The notes under the pieces: generated by a model
The model's database searches: none
The model's input: the letters and a program-made list of their open reading frames with translations, nothing else
What the model was told of the DNA's origin: nothing
NCBI RefSeq assembly: GCF_014805625.2
Contig: NW_023998415.1
Coordinates: 5,987,862 to 6,051,861 of the forward strand
DNA: 64,000 bases
Reading direction: 5' to 3'
Source of the DNA: Glossina fuscipes
Lineage: Eukaryota > Arthropoda > Insecta > Diptera > Glossinidae
In this document: positions 24,690 through 36,800 of the stretch, piece by piece
Numbering within the stretch: position 1 is the stretch's first letter
Layout of the letters: each line of letters starts with the position of its first letter
Made by a program: the position numbers and the translations under genes

Positions 24690-25290
24690 GTTTATAGCCT
24701 TAACATCTGCTAGCCGTAATAGAAACGCAAGAAAATATCGAGTCTTTTGCCAAAAACAGAGCATTTGCGGAAGAGCGTTTTTTTTTTTTTTCGTAGAGAA
24801 CGGTACGAACGTGTAAATCAAATCGCGTGAGAATTCGTCAATAGATTCCGTCGTACCATTCACATTTTTCGGAAGATTGAATTGATACGTTGTCAACCGA
24901 TAAGGTGCGGTGCCACGCTTAATACCAAGCGCTACGAACAGCAGTTAATCGATATAAACGGTTCGTTGTTGAAAAGCCTGCCAAAGTAAAAAAATAGACA
25001 ACATACAGTCATTTTTTACCTGGGATCCGTTCATCCACACATAAAGTAAGACCTGTTTACGACACGTATTGAAAGCACTCAACTGAGAAATATTAACTCA
25101 TGCGGCTTCGCCACCAAAATCGAATTACGATTTGTTCGCATCGATGCGTCAATCGTTTGTTGAGCAGTGCTTTGGCTCTTACGAAGATGTGAAAAAGATG
25201 ACTCAATATATGATTCGCGGCAGGAAGGTAGGAAAAGATCGGTAAAAAGTCGGACTACCGGTAAAGAATATTTTGAATAACCGACGTTTC
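24690..25290 (+). mobile_element. mariner transposase remnant (C-terminal half)
   Basis: Translation in the + direction gives 'NTKRYEQQLIDIN' (24919, mariner RY.QQLI.LN block), 'RQHTVIF' (24998), 'LKALN*EILTHAA' (25068) and 'SNYDLFASMRQSFVEQCFGS' then 'YEDVKK' (25124-25198), the PSDYHLFRSM..L.EQ.F.SYEDVKKW block. The third catalytic Asp (SDY) is replaced by Asn (SNY), and there are in-frame stops and frameshifts, so it is dead. The first half (24690-24900) is very worn and its assignment is weak. It directly follows a family A copy. Confidence 0.75.
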
Positions 25291-26105
25291 ATCATTCCTC
25301 TCAATTTAAAATTTTCATTTCATACTTATAGACGTGAATTTTAGCTTTCGTAGGGCAATTAATTATCAATAGTGGTGAACGCTCTAAGTCAATTTTTAAA
25401 TATGAAAAAAATGTTGGGAATTATGTTATCCGATCTTATCATTTGCATGATTTCAGCTTAGAAAATGCCAAAGCTGCACTAGATTCTACTCTGAGGAGGT
25501 TGTCTTTTCCGTTTACCACCATAAAATCTTGGCTTTGACGGGGAAGTTTGGGAGAGTGACAAGTTGTGAGGAGAAGAGGATGAGAAATTTGAAGGGTGAG
25601 GAAGGCACTACATTCTACTCTGAGGAAGTTTGCTTTTCCGCTTATCACAATAAAATCTTGACTTTAACGAAGAGGTTTGGAAAGATGAATGTATAAGTTG
25701 CCAAGTCCAACAATGCATTATCGCGATGGTCGACAATTGAACAAATTGCAATTTTATTGCTTTATCGCGCACTCTCTTCGCCAGATTTAGTACATATGTA
25801 TAGTCTGCTCGGTACTATCGGTGTTTGAAAGAGCCCGGCCATTCCTGCAGTATCAAACGAGTTATTTACGATAATTTATTTATCGAATTTATTCTCAAAT
25901 AAGTTTTCTTCAATTTAAAGTCACAAGTTGATATGCAATAAATAATACGTCTTTATTTTGCTATCGAAAAATTGTATGATAATTAATAAAAGTAAAATAT
26001 ATATATTTATATATTTATATATTTATATATATATATATATATATGTAAGTTCTTGTAATTACAGATTTGAAATATAAATTATGTCGTTTATTGTGTTATA
26101 TAAAT
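25291..26105. other. Non-coding interval with a short internal direct repeat
   Basis: 25473-25560 and 25610-25680 share 'CTACATTCTACTCTGAGGA', 'TGCTTTTCCG' and 'ATAAAATCTTG.CTTT' blocks, a diverged tandem duplication about 130 bases apart. A TATATATT-rich run occurs at 26000-26045. No gene. Confidence 0.5.
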
Positions 26106-26205
26106 NNNNNNNNNNNNNNNNNNNNNNNNNNNNNNNNNNNNNNNNNNNNNNNNNNNNNNNNNNNNNNNNNNNNNNNNNNNNNNNNNNNNNNNNNNNNNNN
26201 NNNNN
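26106..26205. other. Assembly gap (100 N)
   Basis: Exactly 100 unknown bases, the usual size of an arbitrary scaffold gap. It interrupts the start of a family B copy. Confidence 1.
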
Positions 26206-26820
26206 ATTGAAAAACGATTGAAAACGTTATAGTCGGGTTAGGCCGAGAGTTAAATGCCCTGCACTACATTGTCTTCTTCTTTTTCCTTCTTGTAGAGTAC
26301 AAAAATTTCTTATATGAACTTATTATTATTATTAGATCTCTTTGCAAATAAAGGCTTACTATCAACTTTCATCATAACGTATTAAAAGTGAGACTTTGCT
26401 CCTTTCCAAAAGATCAATTTTCATGAATACCCATATATATAGTAGAATCCGAAAATTAGGCCGAGATGGTCCAAATTTGATAAAGTTTTATTTTTATCTT
26501 AAATTTATGTGGTGACCTGGTTTTCATCATGAAGCATTCAAAATGACACTTATTTACCATATGAATTGTAGTTTTTGCTATAAGAGAGGTGGTTCAAAAA
26601 ATTGGCGCAGCCAGTCCAAAGTTTTCACACACATTTAGAATGTCCAAACAGCATGACTTAGCCTTGATTTCCTCGAGAAATACGGAAAAAAATCGTATAT
26701 AACGACTTGTTAAAATAGGGCGTTATATATGAAATGGTCGAGTAAGTGTCTTTTTAGTGTTACACACGTTCGCAAAAACTTAATATACTCTTTACCACAA
26801 GTGATGTAGGGTATAAATGT
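26206..26820 (+). mobile_element. Family B element
   Basis: Starts beside the gap with 'AAACGTTATAGTCGGGTTAGG'-like sequence and ends with 'AAGTGATGTAGGGTATAAAT' (26799-26818). Internal marks: 'TTTTCATCATGAAGCATTCA' (26521), 'TTATATATGAAATGGTCGAG' (26722). Confidence 0.7.
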
Positions 26821-29609
26821 ATTGGATAAATAGTAGAATAATAAATAATATGACATTATAGTGTTTTCTATAAGAAATTTTTTACTCAAAGGTTATTTAG
26901 GGGTCATTTAATCATTGTTATCCATTTAGTGTTAATATACGCCTTGTGCATTGTAGGTCTGTAGGCAGGCAGGCAGATAAATTAATAACCAGGGAAATAA
27001 GCATTAATCGTTTGACGGCTATTCTTTGGCTTTCAACGATGCAAACGAGAATACTTGACTATTTATTTAACTATGGCCGAAAAGCCCAAAGTTGAGAGTG
27101 AAACCTTTTCAACTTTGTGTACATTTATAATTAAAGTCAAATGCAAACGTAAGGCAGATAAGTAGGCAGGCGGCTTTTTAAAAATGTGACACATCCGCGC
27201 GTATATTTTATTTGAAGCCATCGAAAAGAAAAGCATAATAATAACAACAACAACAACAAGGAAAAAACCGCAAGAACAACAACAACAACAGCAACCATAA
27301 AAACAAAAAACGCTGGAAAAAAAAAACTAAGAAAGAACCTAACAATTGCAAACATTTCGCAATGTAATTAACACACCTGTGTTAAGCTTCTCAGTACTTT
27401 GTAAAAATGAAAAAAAGACGCGTTAAGAAAAAAAAAAAGAAAAAAATCTTTATATGGCAACAAAGCGGTTTCTTCTTTATAAGCACAAGAAACCGCAATG
27501 CAATCTAAAACCTAGCCATATATTATTGTATACGTTTGTAAGATTTTACGTTTGTACGTGTGTGTCCGATGGAATTAACCATCGTGAATGGTTGAAATGG
27601 TTGTACTTATACTTGTTGTTGTTGGTGTTGTTCTTATTGTTTTCGCTTTTAATAAAACAGATGAAAAAGAAGCAGAAACAAATATGCATTTGCAAAACTC
27701 TTGAGCTTAATTCTAACCATACCATATATATGTATATGTATATATATGTATATGTTTGTATATGTATATATATGTATATGTTTGTACAATAATATATTGT
27801 AATGTCTACTTGTGCGCCATATACATCTCTTAAATATAAATATATGCATTTATGTAAGTACGTTTGTATGTTTGTGTATTCATCTGAACCGTCCATTTGA
27901 CTTGTGGTGGGTTTTATTTTTCTGCATGTCTTTGGTTTTGCGTTCATCTCTTGTGGCAGTTGTGAAATTTCTGTGATATTTGCCGACCCGATCGACTCTT
28001 ATCAGTTTTGTCGTTTACTTTAGCCCTTCTTTTCAAGTTTTGCCGTCCAAAACCGAAATGCATGTACACCGAAATCAAGCGAATGCCAACATTGCAAATA
28101 CTAAAACATGATCCGGCAAATAGTTAGTACTTAACTAACTCTTAGCCATAAGTTATATAATTAAATTTATACGCTTGTGCTTACAAGTGAAGTAAAAAGT
28201 TCGCTATGCATTTATGAAAGTTTTTACTTACGTAAAATTAGTTTTAACGCATTTGAGAGCTTCGCATCTCAGAACGAGAAATAATAACTGAAACGCACTA
28301 ATGATAATAGTTGCAAACTTGTACTTATTATTTACGAACTGCGGTACATTTAATCGATTTGTAACGGAAACGGGCTTGAGAATGTCTCTCAAAAACGCTT
28401 ATATAACAATTGAAAAATTATTAATTTAAGCTAATATATGAAATTATTTTTATCCAATATCCATACAATTTTCAAAACAACAACTTATCATCCAAAACTT
28501 ATTACTCGAAATTATCTCAAAAATTTGCTAGAATTTTTTTTTCAATATTTTCAATTTCTCTATTCATTATCAAAACCACAATTGTGAAATAAGCGTGATA
28601 CACTATATACATACATATATATATATATACATACATACATTTTTCTAGTAATAATAATAATAATAATATAAATAAATAATAGAAATAATAAGATGTTCCG
28701 TCCCAAGGACGGCTTGGCTTGTGAGTACCCTTGTGTGTGGCTTTATACTCTAAAATTATCTTAAAAACGTTTACGAAGACTCTACAATCTGCTGCGGATA
28801 TCGGTCTTCAATTTAGCACAACCACGTATTTACGCATACATATATATATATATATCGGGACCTATTTTCGCACGATTCCTATACAAAATAGTTAGATTTC
28901 AAGTGGGATATGTTGTAAAATTACATTTTTTTTGAAAATATTTTATGCATTTTCATTGTGCGTCTGTCCAATGTTTACTTGTTTAACAAAATTCTAATGC
29001 AACTTTTTATTTGACATTTCGTTAGTTTATTGCCCGGCTATCAACGTCACTGCCTGAGATTTATGTGCATATTTCAGTAAGCACAGATTTTCAAACCAAA
29101 CCAAATGAAGACACCATTAAAGTTATGTACACGACGAACGACGGAAATGCAAACAAGAAAACTTGAAAAGAAACTAATAAGAGAGTTATATTTGTTCATT
29201 TGTGGGCGAATCTTAAATACCCATCGCCTATATTTTACTTGTATTGAAATCATTTATTTTGTTACCCTTTTTTCTTTCGTTTGTTTTTTTTTTTTCTTTG
29301 TTTTCAAAACATTAGCGAATTGATTGTGACGAGTTCTCATAAAGTGACTGATAATAAATGAATATTGATTGATTCCGATAGATCTCTAGTTTAAGTAAAA
29401 GTTTCGACTTGAATTTTTATTATTTATCAGATGATGTAAACCTTATGATGGATTTAGTATACTATCATCTGTCTTTGTGAGGATGTACGAAAAAACATCT
29501 TTATTGGCCACCATATTAGAGACGACATCATAAATCTTTGAAGGAATGTTTTTAGTTTTTTTTGTCTTCTTCTTCTGTTTCTTAATCGCACTGAAAAGAC
29601 TATGTGCAT
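26821..29609. other. Non-coding interval with low-complexity DNA
   Basis: No gene recognised. Contains CAA triplet runs (27240-27295), a TATATG minisatellite (27734-27785), a TAA/AAT run (28648-28685), and a family A 5' scrap near 29205-29230 ('GGCGAATCTTAAATACCCAT'). Confidence 0.5.
27734..27785. repeat. Two-copy 26-base minisatellite (TATATG-rich)
   Basis: A 26-base unit built of TATATG/TATATATG and ending in TTTGTA is repeated twice head to tail. Confidence 0.7.
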
Positions 29610-30260
29610 TTTTATACCCTACATCATTTTAAGTTTATGCGGACTAATGTAACACGCAAATGGGCTTAAGAGAGGCCCACCTTTTTTGTGATACCGATCG
29701 ATTTATGCCTGTCTGTCCGTCTGTCCGTCTAATGTGTGTCCATGTGAATTTGTGTTCACTCGCAATTTTCGAGATATTTTGATGAAATTTGATACACTAA
29801 CGTGCTTTGATCTAAAGATGAACGCTATTAAAAATGATTTGCCTCGGTTCACTCTGCCGATCACTACCTCTATAACGCCCTATTTTGAAAAGTCGTTCAT
29901 TTTATCATTTGGACATATTAAATTGGAATGAAAAGTTTGATTCGGTTGGGACAACTTAATGAATTCTCTTTCACATAATCAATTGTTCCTACCAAAACGG
30001 AATCTTTACATAGTAAAGAGATATAATTTTTAATATTTCATGGTGAAAATTGGTTCATTATAGTAGCTTTTGGAATTTGAACGATAATTTTTTGGATGTC
30101 ATCCCATATAATGAGGCACCTCAATGAAAACTATGCCGTTGCATGAAAATAATGTACAACGTTTAGTGCACTATTATCAAAACAAGTGAATGAACTGCAT
30201 TAGGTGAAGTGATGCATGGTATCTAATAGTCGGCCTTGCTCGATTATAATGTTTTCATTC
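29610..30260 (-). mobile_element. Family B element, near full length
   Basis: In + coordinates it starts 'TATACCCTACATCATTTTAA' (29614) and ends 'GTCGGCCTTGCTCGATTATA' (30231), so it lies inverted relative to the 22560 and 26206 copies. It includes 'ATACCGATCGATTTATGCCT' and (GTCY)n (29709-29731), 'TTTGATGAAATTTGATACAC' (29787) and 'TATAACGCCCTATTTTGAAA' (29871). The 65-residue frame inside is not a gene. Confidence 0.75.
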
Positions 30261-31200
30261 GTTTTCTTTAATTTTATTTGCAGTTCAAAGTGTAAATTGT
30301 GTTCCAATTTAATTTTAGAACTTTGAAAATAAATATAAAACAACAACAAAAATTTAAAAAAATTTTTATGTATTGTTTTTAAAACAATTTTACGTAGACG
30401 AGACCCAAATGCCAAACTGAATATTCGTGTCATTTTTATGTTACGTTATAAACCACATATAAACCACACTGACGAAGCTTACTTTGACTTTATTCAATTA
30501 ATAACGTACACAAGACTGTACTGTAACGATTTTGTGGATTTTGTGGTGTAGATCAATAAGAGTTGGAAATTATTATAAGAGTTTGGAAATTATTGAAATT
30601 ACCAGCATTGCTGGCCTTTTTCTCATTTTCGAACAAAAATGTAGCTGAGACAACGATCGCATGTAATGTATACACACATATGCATGCACTCCAATCAATC
30701 TTACTTATAATTCGTTCGATTTGGGGTTATTTTTGATATGTGGTTAATATTCATGCATACCTACACACATATATATATGTATATATACTAAGCGCGCAAT
30801 GTTCAATTGTCCAAGATTTGCGGTATACACGGGATAAAGGAGCGAGTAAACGAAAAGTCCGACATATAGAGTATCACGCAAAAATCTATGAGCAAAAGTG
30901 GTTTACAACGACGGGAAAACTAGCCTGTGATGGGAGAAATCAATAAGAGAACCCACTAAACTCCCATTAGGCGTAGCGCACTAATTGCAACCAATCTCCG
31001 TGCAAGAGTGATGGACGAAGTGTGCATGGGAAATAGCTTCAATGCGTAGACGGCTTGGATGACGAACGATGCATGATGCGAATGATGCGAATTAGTTGTC
31101 TTTAAAGATTCCCCGCATAGCAAAAAAAAAAAAAAAAGAATACACATGAACAACGCAAGCCTTTTATCGTTTTACACATTTTTCCTATCTAATATTGTTG
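30261..31200. other. Non-coding interval
   Basis: No recognisable gene. A basic 68-residue frame at 30740-30946 has no known domain. Confidence 0.45.
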
Positions 31201-31204
31201 TAAT

Positions 31205-31325
31205 TTCCCTAAATCTTAGCCAAGTCTTAAAGTACTAGCAGGTACTAAGATTTTATTGAAAGCTCTATCGCACTTGAGATTTGAACACGCGACCATTGAG
31301 CTGTTAGTTATCTATTTGGCAACAC
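31205..31325 (-). mobile_element. tRNA-derived SINE, worn copy
   Basis: Read on the minus strand it carries the SINE head and body order: a worn A-box region (GTTGCCAAATAGATAAC), 'CAATGGTCGCGTGTTCAAAT' with the B box GTTCAAATC, 'CTCAAGTGCGATAGAG', then 'CTGCTAGTACTTTAAGACTT'. The same order is seen in the copies at 39235, 39537 and 61569. Confidence 0.7.
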
Positions 31326-31560
31326 CGACAGATAAAAATAGCAATCGTATACCATTGGATTGTGAGTAGAGTTCGACTTTAATAACAAAATTAGACGAAA
31401 ATTTGTTACAAAGTTTACAATGCACGCACTGCTGGGGACGAGAGTTTTAACAAATCACTTACACTTCACTCCAGAGAGCTCGCACAAATTTCTTTTTTTG
31501 AAGGAATTTTCATTGATATATATGTATATAACATATAGATTTGCATATACATATATGTGA

Positions 31561-31562
<2 letters not shown>

Positions 31563-31594
<32 letters not shown>
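31563..31594. repeat. (TG)n microsatellite
   Basis: About 16 perfect units. Confidence 0.95.
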
Positions 31595-31596
<2 letters not shown>

Positions 31597-31815
31597 TTTG
31601 TATGTATAATATAAGTATAATCTAAAGAATTAGTAAGAAGGGAAACTTATTGCGACATGGTAATCCTACTTATGATAGGTTAGATCGGACATTTCTACTG
31701 TAAAATTTGATGTATTTGATAGCAATCTTCTTCATCTCTTCGCTGAAATGATAATATTGTTTTGGTTAGGAAATGAAATTAAATCGTCAATAGCTTTCGT
31801 AATTGTTAAAAGTGA

Positions 31816-32016
31816 ATGTCAGAACATTTCACTGATAAACTTCAGCGTCTAATGATTAAGCCACAGCTAGAATGTGAATGCAATCGATGCAGTCACAGTT
31901 CATTAACGAAATATTTGGAAAACGATGCCAAATATCGATTGTTAATCACAAAAGCATCGATGCTACATATAGGCGAAGTGACAAAACAAGATCCCATAGG
32001 TCGTTCACATAATTAG
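31816..32016 (+). CDS. Small open frame, 66 residues, unassigned
   Basis: The ATG at 31816 is preceded at once by in-frame stops (TGA directly before it, TAA six bases further), so it would be a true start. The frame closes with TAG at 32014. The protein has balanced composition, a Cys pair in ECECNRCSH and a charged C-terminal part (KYLENDAKYRLLITKAS). Four bases after the stop is AAAAGTAAGT, a good splice donor, so the frame might be part of a spliced transcript. No domain is recognised. It lies about 670 bases upstream of the exon candidate at 32690 on the same strand. It could be chance. Confidence 0.28.
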   Translation: MSEHFTDKLQRLMIKPQLECECNRCSHSSLTKYLENDAKYRLLITKASMLHIGEVTKQDPIGRSHN

Positions 32017-32689
32017 AAAAGTAAGTTAGTTGAAGAAATTAACAAACAATAATTACGAAAAAATCCCAATGACCTACAAAAAGCTTATCTTTATTATAAC
32101 ATAGCGTTTAGAATAAAGATAACTTTGAAAAAACCAAAAATAAAAAAAATTAAAGAAACCAAATGAAAGGAAATTGTAAAACACACGAGCGACTATAATT
32201 TCAAGGACAAATGAGAAATCACGTTATATTATGTAAGCTGCACGCGTTCACTAAACACGCGATATTAACTTTTACTCTTATTTTCTTTTTTTCTAATAAC
32301 AAGAAACTTTTTGATCGTTACAATGAAAATATTTTTTAAAGACCATACATACATTAATAAAGTATAACATATTCGTCGATTAGCAAAGTAAAAATAGAAT
32401 TTTTATTAATTGATTAAATATGTAAGCAAGCATTTGTTCTTGTTATTTTATTTATTTAATCTACTTAAAAAAATATTTCTCAGTAATATCATGTACATAT
32501 GTACATATTATTGTTGCCAAAAAAGTATAAGGAATTATTTAAATTCATCATCTTATCATTAAGATTAATGATAAAATGATAAAATCTCTTTAATCTACAG
32601 TCTTGTATTTGATGCAGTTATGCAATAATTTTAACTAATTATCTAAGCACTTTTTATAAACACTTTCCGCAATCATTTTGCTTTTATAG

Positions 32690-32824
32690 CAATGTTCGAG
32701 CCAAATCGTACGGGGCCTTCGTGCGATATATATATAATGTTAGGTCGATAGATGACCCGTTTGATCGTGTTTTTGATCATAATCAACCCGAATATGAATC
32801 GATGTTATTGAAGGAAATTGAAAG
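32690..32824 (+). CDS. Candidate internal coding exon, unassigned
   Basis: A good acceptor (TTTTGCTTTTATAG, AG at 32688-32689) opens a 135-base segment that is uninterrupted in one frame and ends at a donor-like GAAAG/GTACTT (GT at 32825). It reads 44 codons beginning NVRAKSYGAFVRYIYNVRSI and continuing DDPFDRVFDHNQPEYESMLL, then KEIE. The balanced mix of charged, aromatic and aliphatic residues is unlike the low-complexity frames elsewhere here. The length is divisible by three and both ends fall in the same codon phase. If the donor is not used, the frame runs on into a Lys/Ser-rich tail and stops at 32876-32878. I cannot name the protein. Confidence 0.5.
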
Positions 32825-33274
32825 GTACTTTCATTTCATATGTGAAATTTCAAAAAGCAAAAACAAAAAAGTGTCATGAAAACATTAATTAATACGGATT
32901 TTTTCAAATATATTCGCGCTCTATCATTCATCGACAACTAGTATTGGAAATGTAGAATTTGAGGAAAATCTCTATTTGATAGTTTTTAAGTGAAGTGAAA
33001 ACATTGAACTGTCAATTCCCGGTACTTTTCTGACGATTTCGTTAGCAAAATTGTCGATCGCAATGTTTCTTATATTATTCATTAAAAGTATGACAATGAT
33101 GATGGTGATGGTGACGACAATCTCGATAATTTATTTTAATTAAAACCTTTCATATTAAGTCAAACGATTAGATACAAACACCATGATTGACTGGACAGGT
33201 GCCTGCTGTCAATAAGTTGAATTTTTTTTTTTTTTTTATTAAAACTTTTTTGCGTTTCAATCGTTTCTAGCGCT

Positions 33275-33306
33275 ATATCTATATATATATATATATATAT
33301 ATATAT
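33275..33306. repeat. (TA)n microsatellite
   Basis: Nearly perfect TA run of about 15 units. Confidence 0.95.
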
Positions 33307-33795
33307 TTAATTTTTTGCGTGTATTGCATAATTTGGAAAGAGGACAACAAAAGGTAAAAATTCATGTGAAAATTGAATGTGTGAATAACATCAAAATGAA
33401 CTAAACAGTTCATAACGACCAGCGTTTGTTTTTTCGTTCTGTTTTTTTTTGTCTTTTTTTTTGTTTTTTTTTAACAACTCGAAGACATGATGATGTCGTC
33501 ATATCATTTTTATGAAATATTAAAAAAAAAAAAAAAAAAAAACCCAGAAAAGTCATAAAAAACTGAATAACGTTAACATTCACTCAGTCATTTCATTCAT
33601 ATGCGACTTCGGAAAGCAAACATATAGTTTATCGAAAAGTTTTCTGAGAAAGTTATGCGTATTCCCCGCAGGTCGAATTATGAATGCTCGTCGAATTGGT
33701 TCAGGAGTTCCATTAGTTAAATTCTTGATAAATTAATTAACCATATAGAGTTTAGGAGGAGGAATAAATTTTTAAATATATCGTAGCGAGAAAGA

Positions 33796-33798
<3 letters not shown>

Positions 33799-33833
<35 letters not shown>
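33799..33833. repeat. (AG)n microsatellite
   Basis: About 17 AG units followed by further purine-rich sequence. The Ser/Leu-rich minus-strand frame over it is an artefact. Confidence 0.95.
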
Positions 33834-33839
<6 letters not shown>

Positions 33840-36800
33840 GAAGAGAGAAGAAGAGAGAAAAATTTTATGAGACTTTTTTCCCCAACAAAAAACTATTATA
33901 TAAATTATGCTCAATAATAAATATGGTTCCGTTTGTTGTTACCGTCAAAGTCCCTTAAGTTGATATTCAATATTTTTTTCGATTTGCATTCGCTATAAAA
34001 GGTGTACGTACATACAAGGGGAGCTCTAACCCAGTAACAAACTTAGTATATCTTTAGCCGGTAATAGCAATGAATATAACCAAACAGAGTTGCACAAAGC
34101 ACACGCAGGTCTATTTGGCTGTCTAGACGTAAACATTAAATAAATTGTTGTTTTTCACTTTTTGTTATTCTTGTGAAGTTGTTGTTAATAAAAAATCGGT
34201 TTTTTTTATTTAGCAATTTTATTTAAAAAAAAAAAGAAGGAAAACAACAAATTTTTTATTTAATTATCATTTTGCATTAAGTTGAGAGTTCAATACGTAG
34301 GTCTTGAAATTAAAGTGTATCGAGAGAAAAATTAAAAGAAAAGACGAAGGAAAGAGTTTTGAGAAAGGTAAACTTTACAAAGCTTAACTCGCGCTGGACT
34401 TTATTGTCGAGACATTTAAGTTTGCAATGTTGATGTTTATTTTTGGAAAACAGGTAACAGATAATATGTAAAAATATCTAGTCAACTGAGTAGGCTTGCC
34501 TTGTGCATAGATCTTTGGTCCGTCAATGTGGAGATTGTGTTTGACTGCCACAACTTCAAGGTGAAGCGGTTAGGCTCGATTAGCGACTTTGTTTCATCTT
34601 CATCCATAATGAAGCGCCAGATTAAAGGGCCGTCATCTTATTTTCAAAATCATTTCCGTTGTGCATTCAGTCCGTGGGAATGATGGGATGCGTTCTTATT
34701 ATTTGAAATTACAAACAAATTTTAAATAATTTTATTTTCTTTTCTATTGTATGACGGCATAAATTTCAATTTTCTCTTATTGTGAACCAAATTTTATTAC
34801 GAATGAAATTTACTGAAGTATTTTTATGCAGTAATCTCTTTGTTAAGGCAACAATATATTGGCCGTGTCCTAAGAGATTTCTGCATAAAATGCTTAACAG
34901 TCTCTCGATTTCGAGATCTTTTTTTGATAGATTGAATCGATGTACAATAATATAATAGCAAAGAATTGTTTTTACGCCAAGCGTTACTTAGCGTGTACTT
35001 TCTTTCGGTTTAGAATATCACAAAATATATAAAGGTTAAAGCTTGTATTCATGAGCAAAATCGAGCTCACTATGGGATTCAGGAACATTAGACTAACATT
35101 AGGCTATAAGACATGAACATAGATTTATTTTAAGGTGAAGTTTATATATCAATTGAAATATGCCAGTAAACAGTTACAAAGTCGCTCAACTGAACCTAAA
35201 ATTATGACGAAAATATATGACAGAGTTTGGCTGTTATGTCTTTTGCATCGACGCGATTACATATTCTCTGTCTAATATCATTTGAAGTCTCTTTTCTTCG
35301 TTTCATATGTCCTGCGTTAGAGCAGCGAGAAATTATCTCCGCCGCACAACAGTACAACAAACCATGCATTCCCGCTCATATCTCGAAATCTTCTGCATTC
35401 TTTTAATGAACTTTCGTGCAAATAATTCAAAGGAAAAGTGAATTTAAACACTTCGTATGGTATTTTTGAAAATCAAGGCAAAGGTATACGCGCACAAAAT
35501 AATAGAGGATAACAGAATATGATTCTATGGATTTTGACATTGAATGTTCAACAGACAAATTGTTGAACGTAGACGCAGAGATATCGGCACAATCACATAT
35601 TGGTAAATACGATATGTAAGCACAAATCACATCAGCTAAGAAGAGATGGGTTTGAGCAGCAAATAGTTGATCTAGGCAGCCAGGCGCGTACAGTTACACA
35701 AAGGCACACAGAGATAGACACACAGATAGACAGCACAGATACTTATTCATATGGCCCTCGCACGCACATATTTATGCTAGCGCATGTAACCAAACTGACA
35801 AAATGAATTGTCGCCTGCTTACAACGGATATAATGCATGCGTAGTATCGTTAACGCCGAGAGCGAATAACGAAGAATGTTGTGCATTGTAGTCAAAGTTA
35901 ATATACGTATAGATGTAAATATTCTTACATACGTACTCGCATGTGTACACTTACAAACCAAGCTAAATAAACTTTGTCTATGAGGAGCGACAACATTCCC
36001 CCAATACAACGGCAGGTGGTAAAAAGTTAGTTTTACACTATGTGAATGAGAGAGGTATTCGTTTGTCTGTCCTACATATATATATATATATAGCCAAGCA
36101 GGCAACGAAAGTATATATGCTTGCAATTTTAGATGGAAATACTTTAATGAGTTATTGTCTGGATGTATCCTACTAGCCTATGAATGTTTGTATTAAATAA
36201 TTTCACATATAAATATATGTAATATTATTACATATATATAAGGGCACACTTATCGCACAGAATAAACGACCGCCTTGTCTGCGTACAATTCTCACAAAAA
36301 CTAAACACATAACTGAAAGGGGAATGTAGCAAATATGTATTCACTGTTACATCCCGAACCATATCAAATGGAAAATAACGTTTCCCATTTTAAACTTTTA
36401 CGCTCTATGTGTGTGTATATATATAATCGATCTATACAAATACATAAGTCTGCAAATGCTTTCGCTAGCATTAACTTGTCAATTTGAAACTATTTAACTA
36501 ACTTTTACTTAGTTTCACTTTACCATTTTGGTAGCATATGCTGAAGCATTGCAATGCAATAAAGTGCTGCTGTAACCATTCAAGCCATACTGTATCCTTA
36601 ATAAACTTTCTCATATTCACGGTCCTCCTTATTTATGGTCTCTTATTCTAAATTTCGTTCCATCTCTCTTTCTCTATCTATCTATATATCTTTTGTCATG
36701 ACCTCACCTCATCTACCTTTCTCTCTTTGTTAAGTTTATATTTACACGTTTGTGTTGCATTAAACTATATTTCACACTAGAAAGAGTCCTTTTGTGTTCA

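Noticed and set aside
27546..27947. 133-residue frame (longest-type ORF) on the minus strand
   Set aside because: It is made of Tyr/Ile/His repeats from TATATG simple sequence, overlapped by several other frames.
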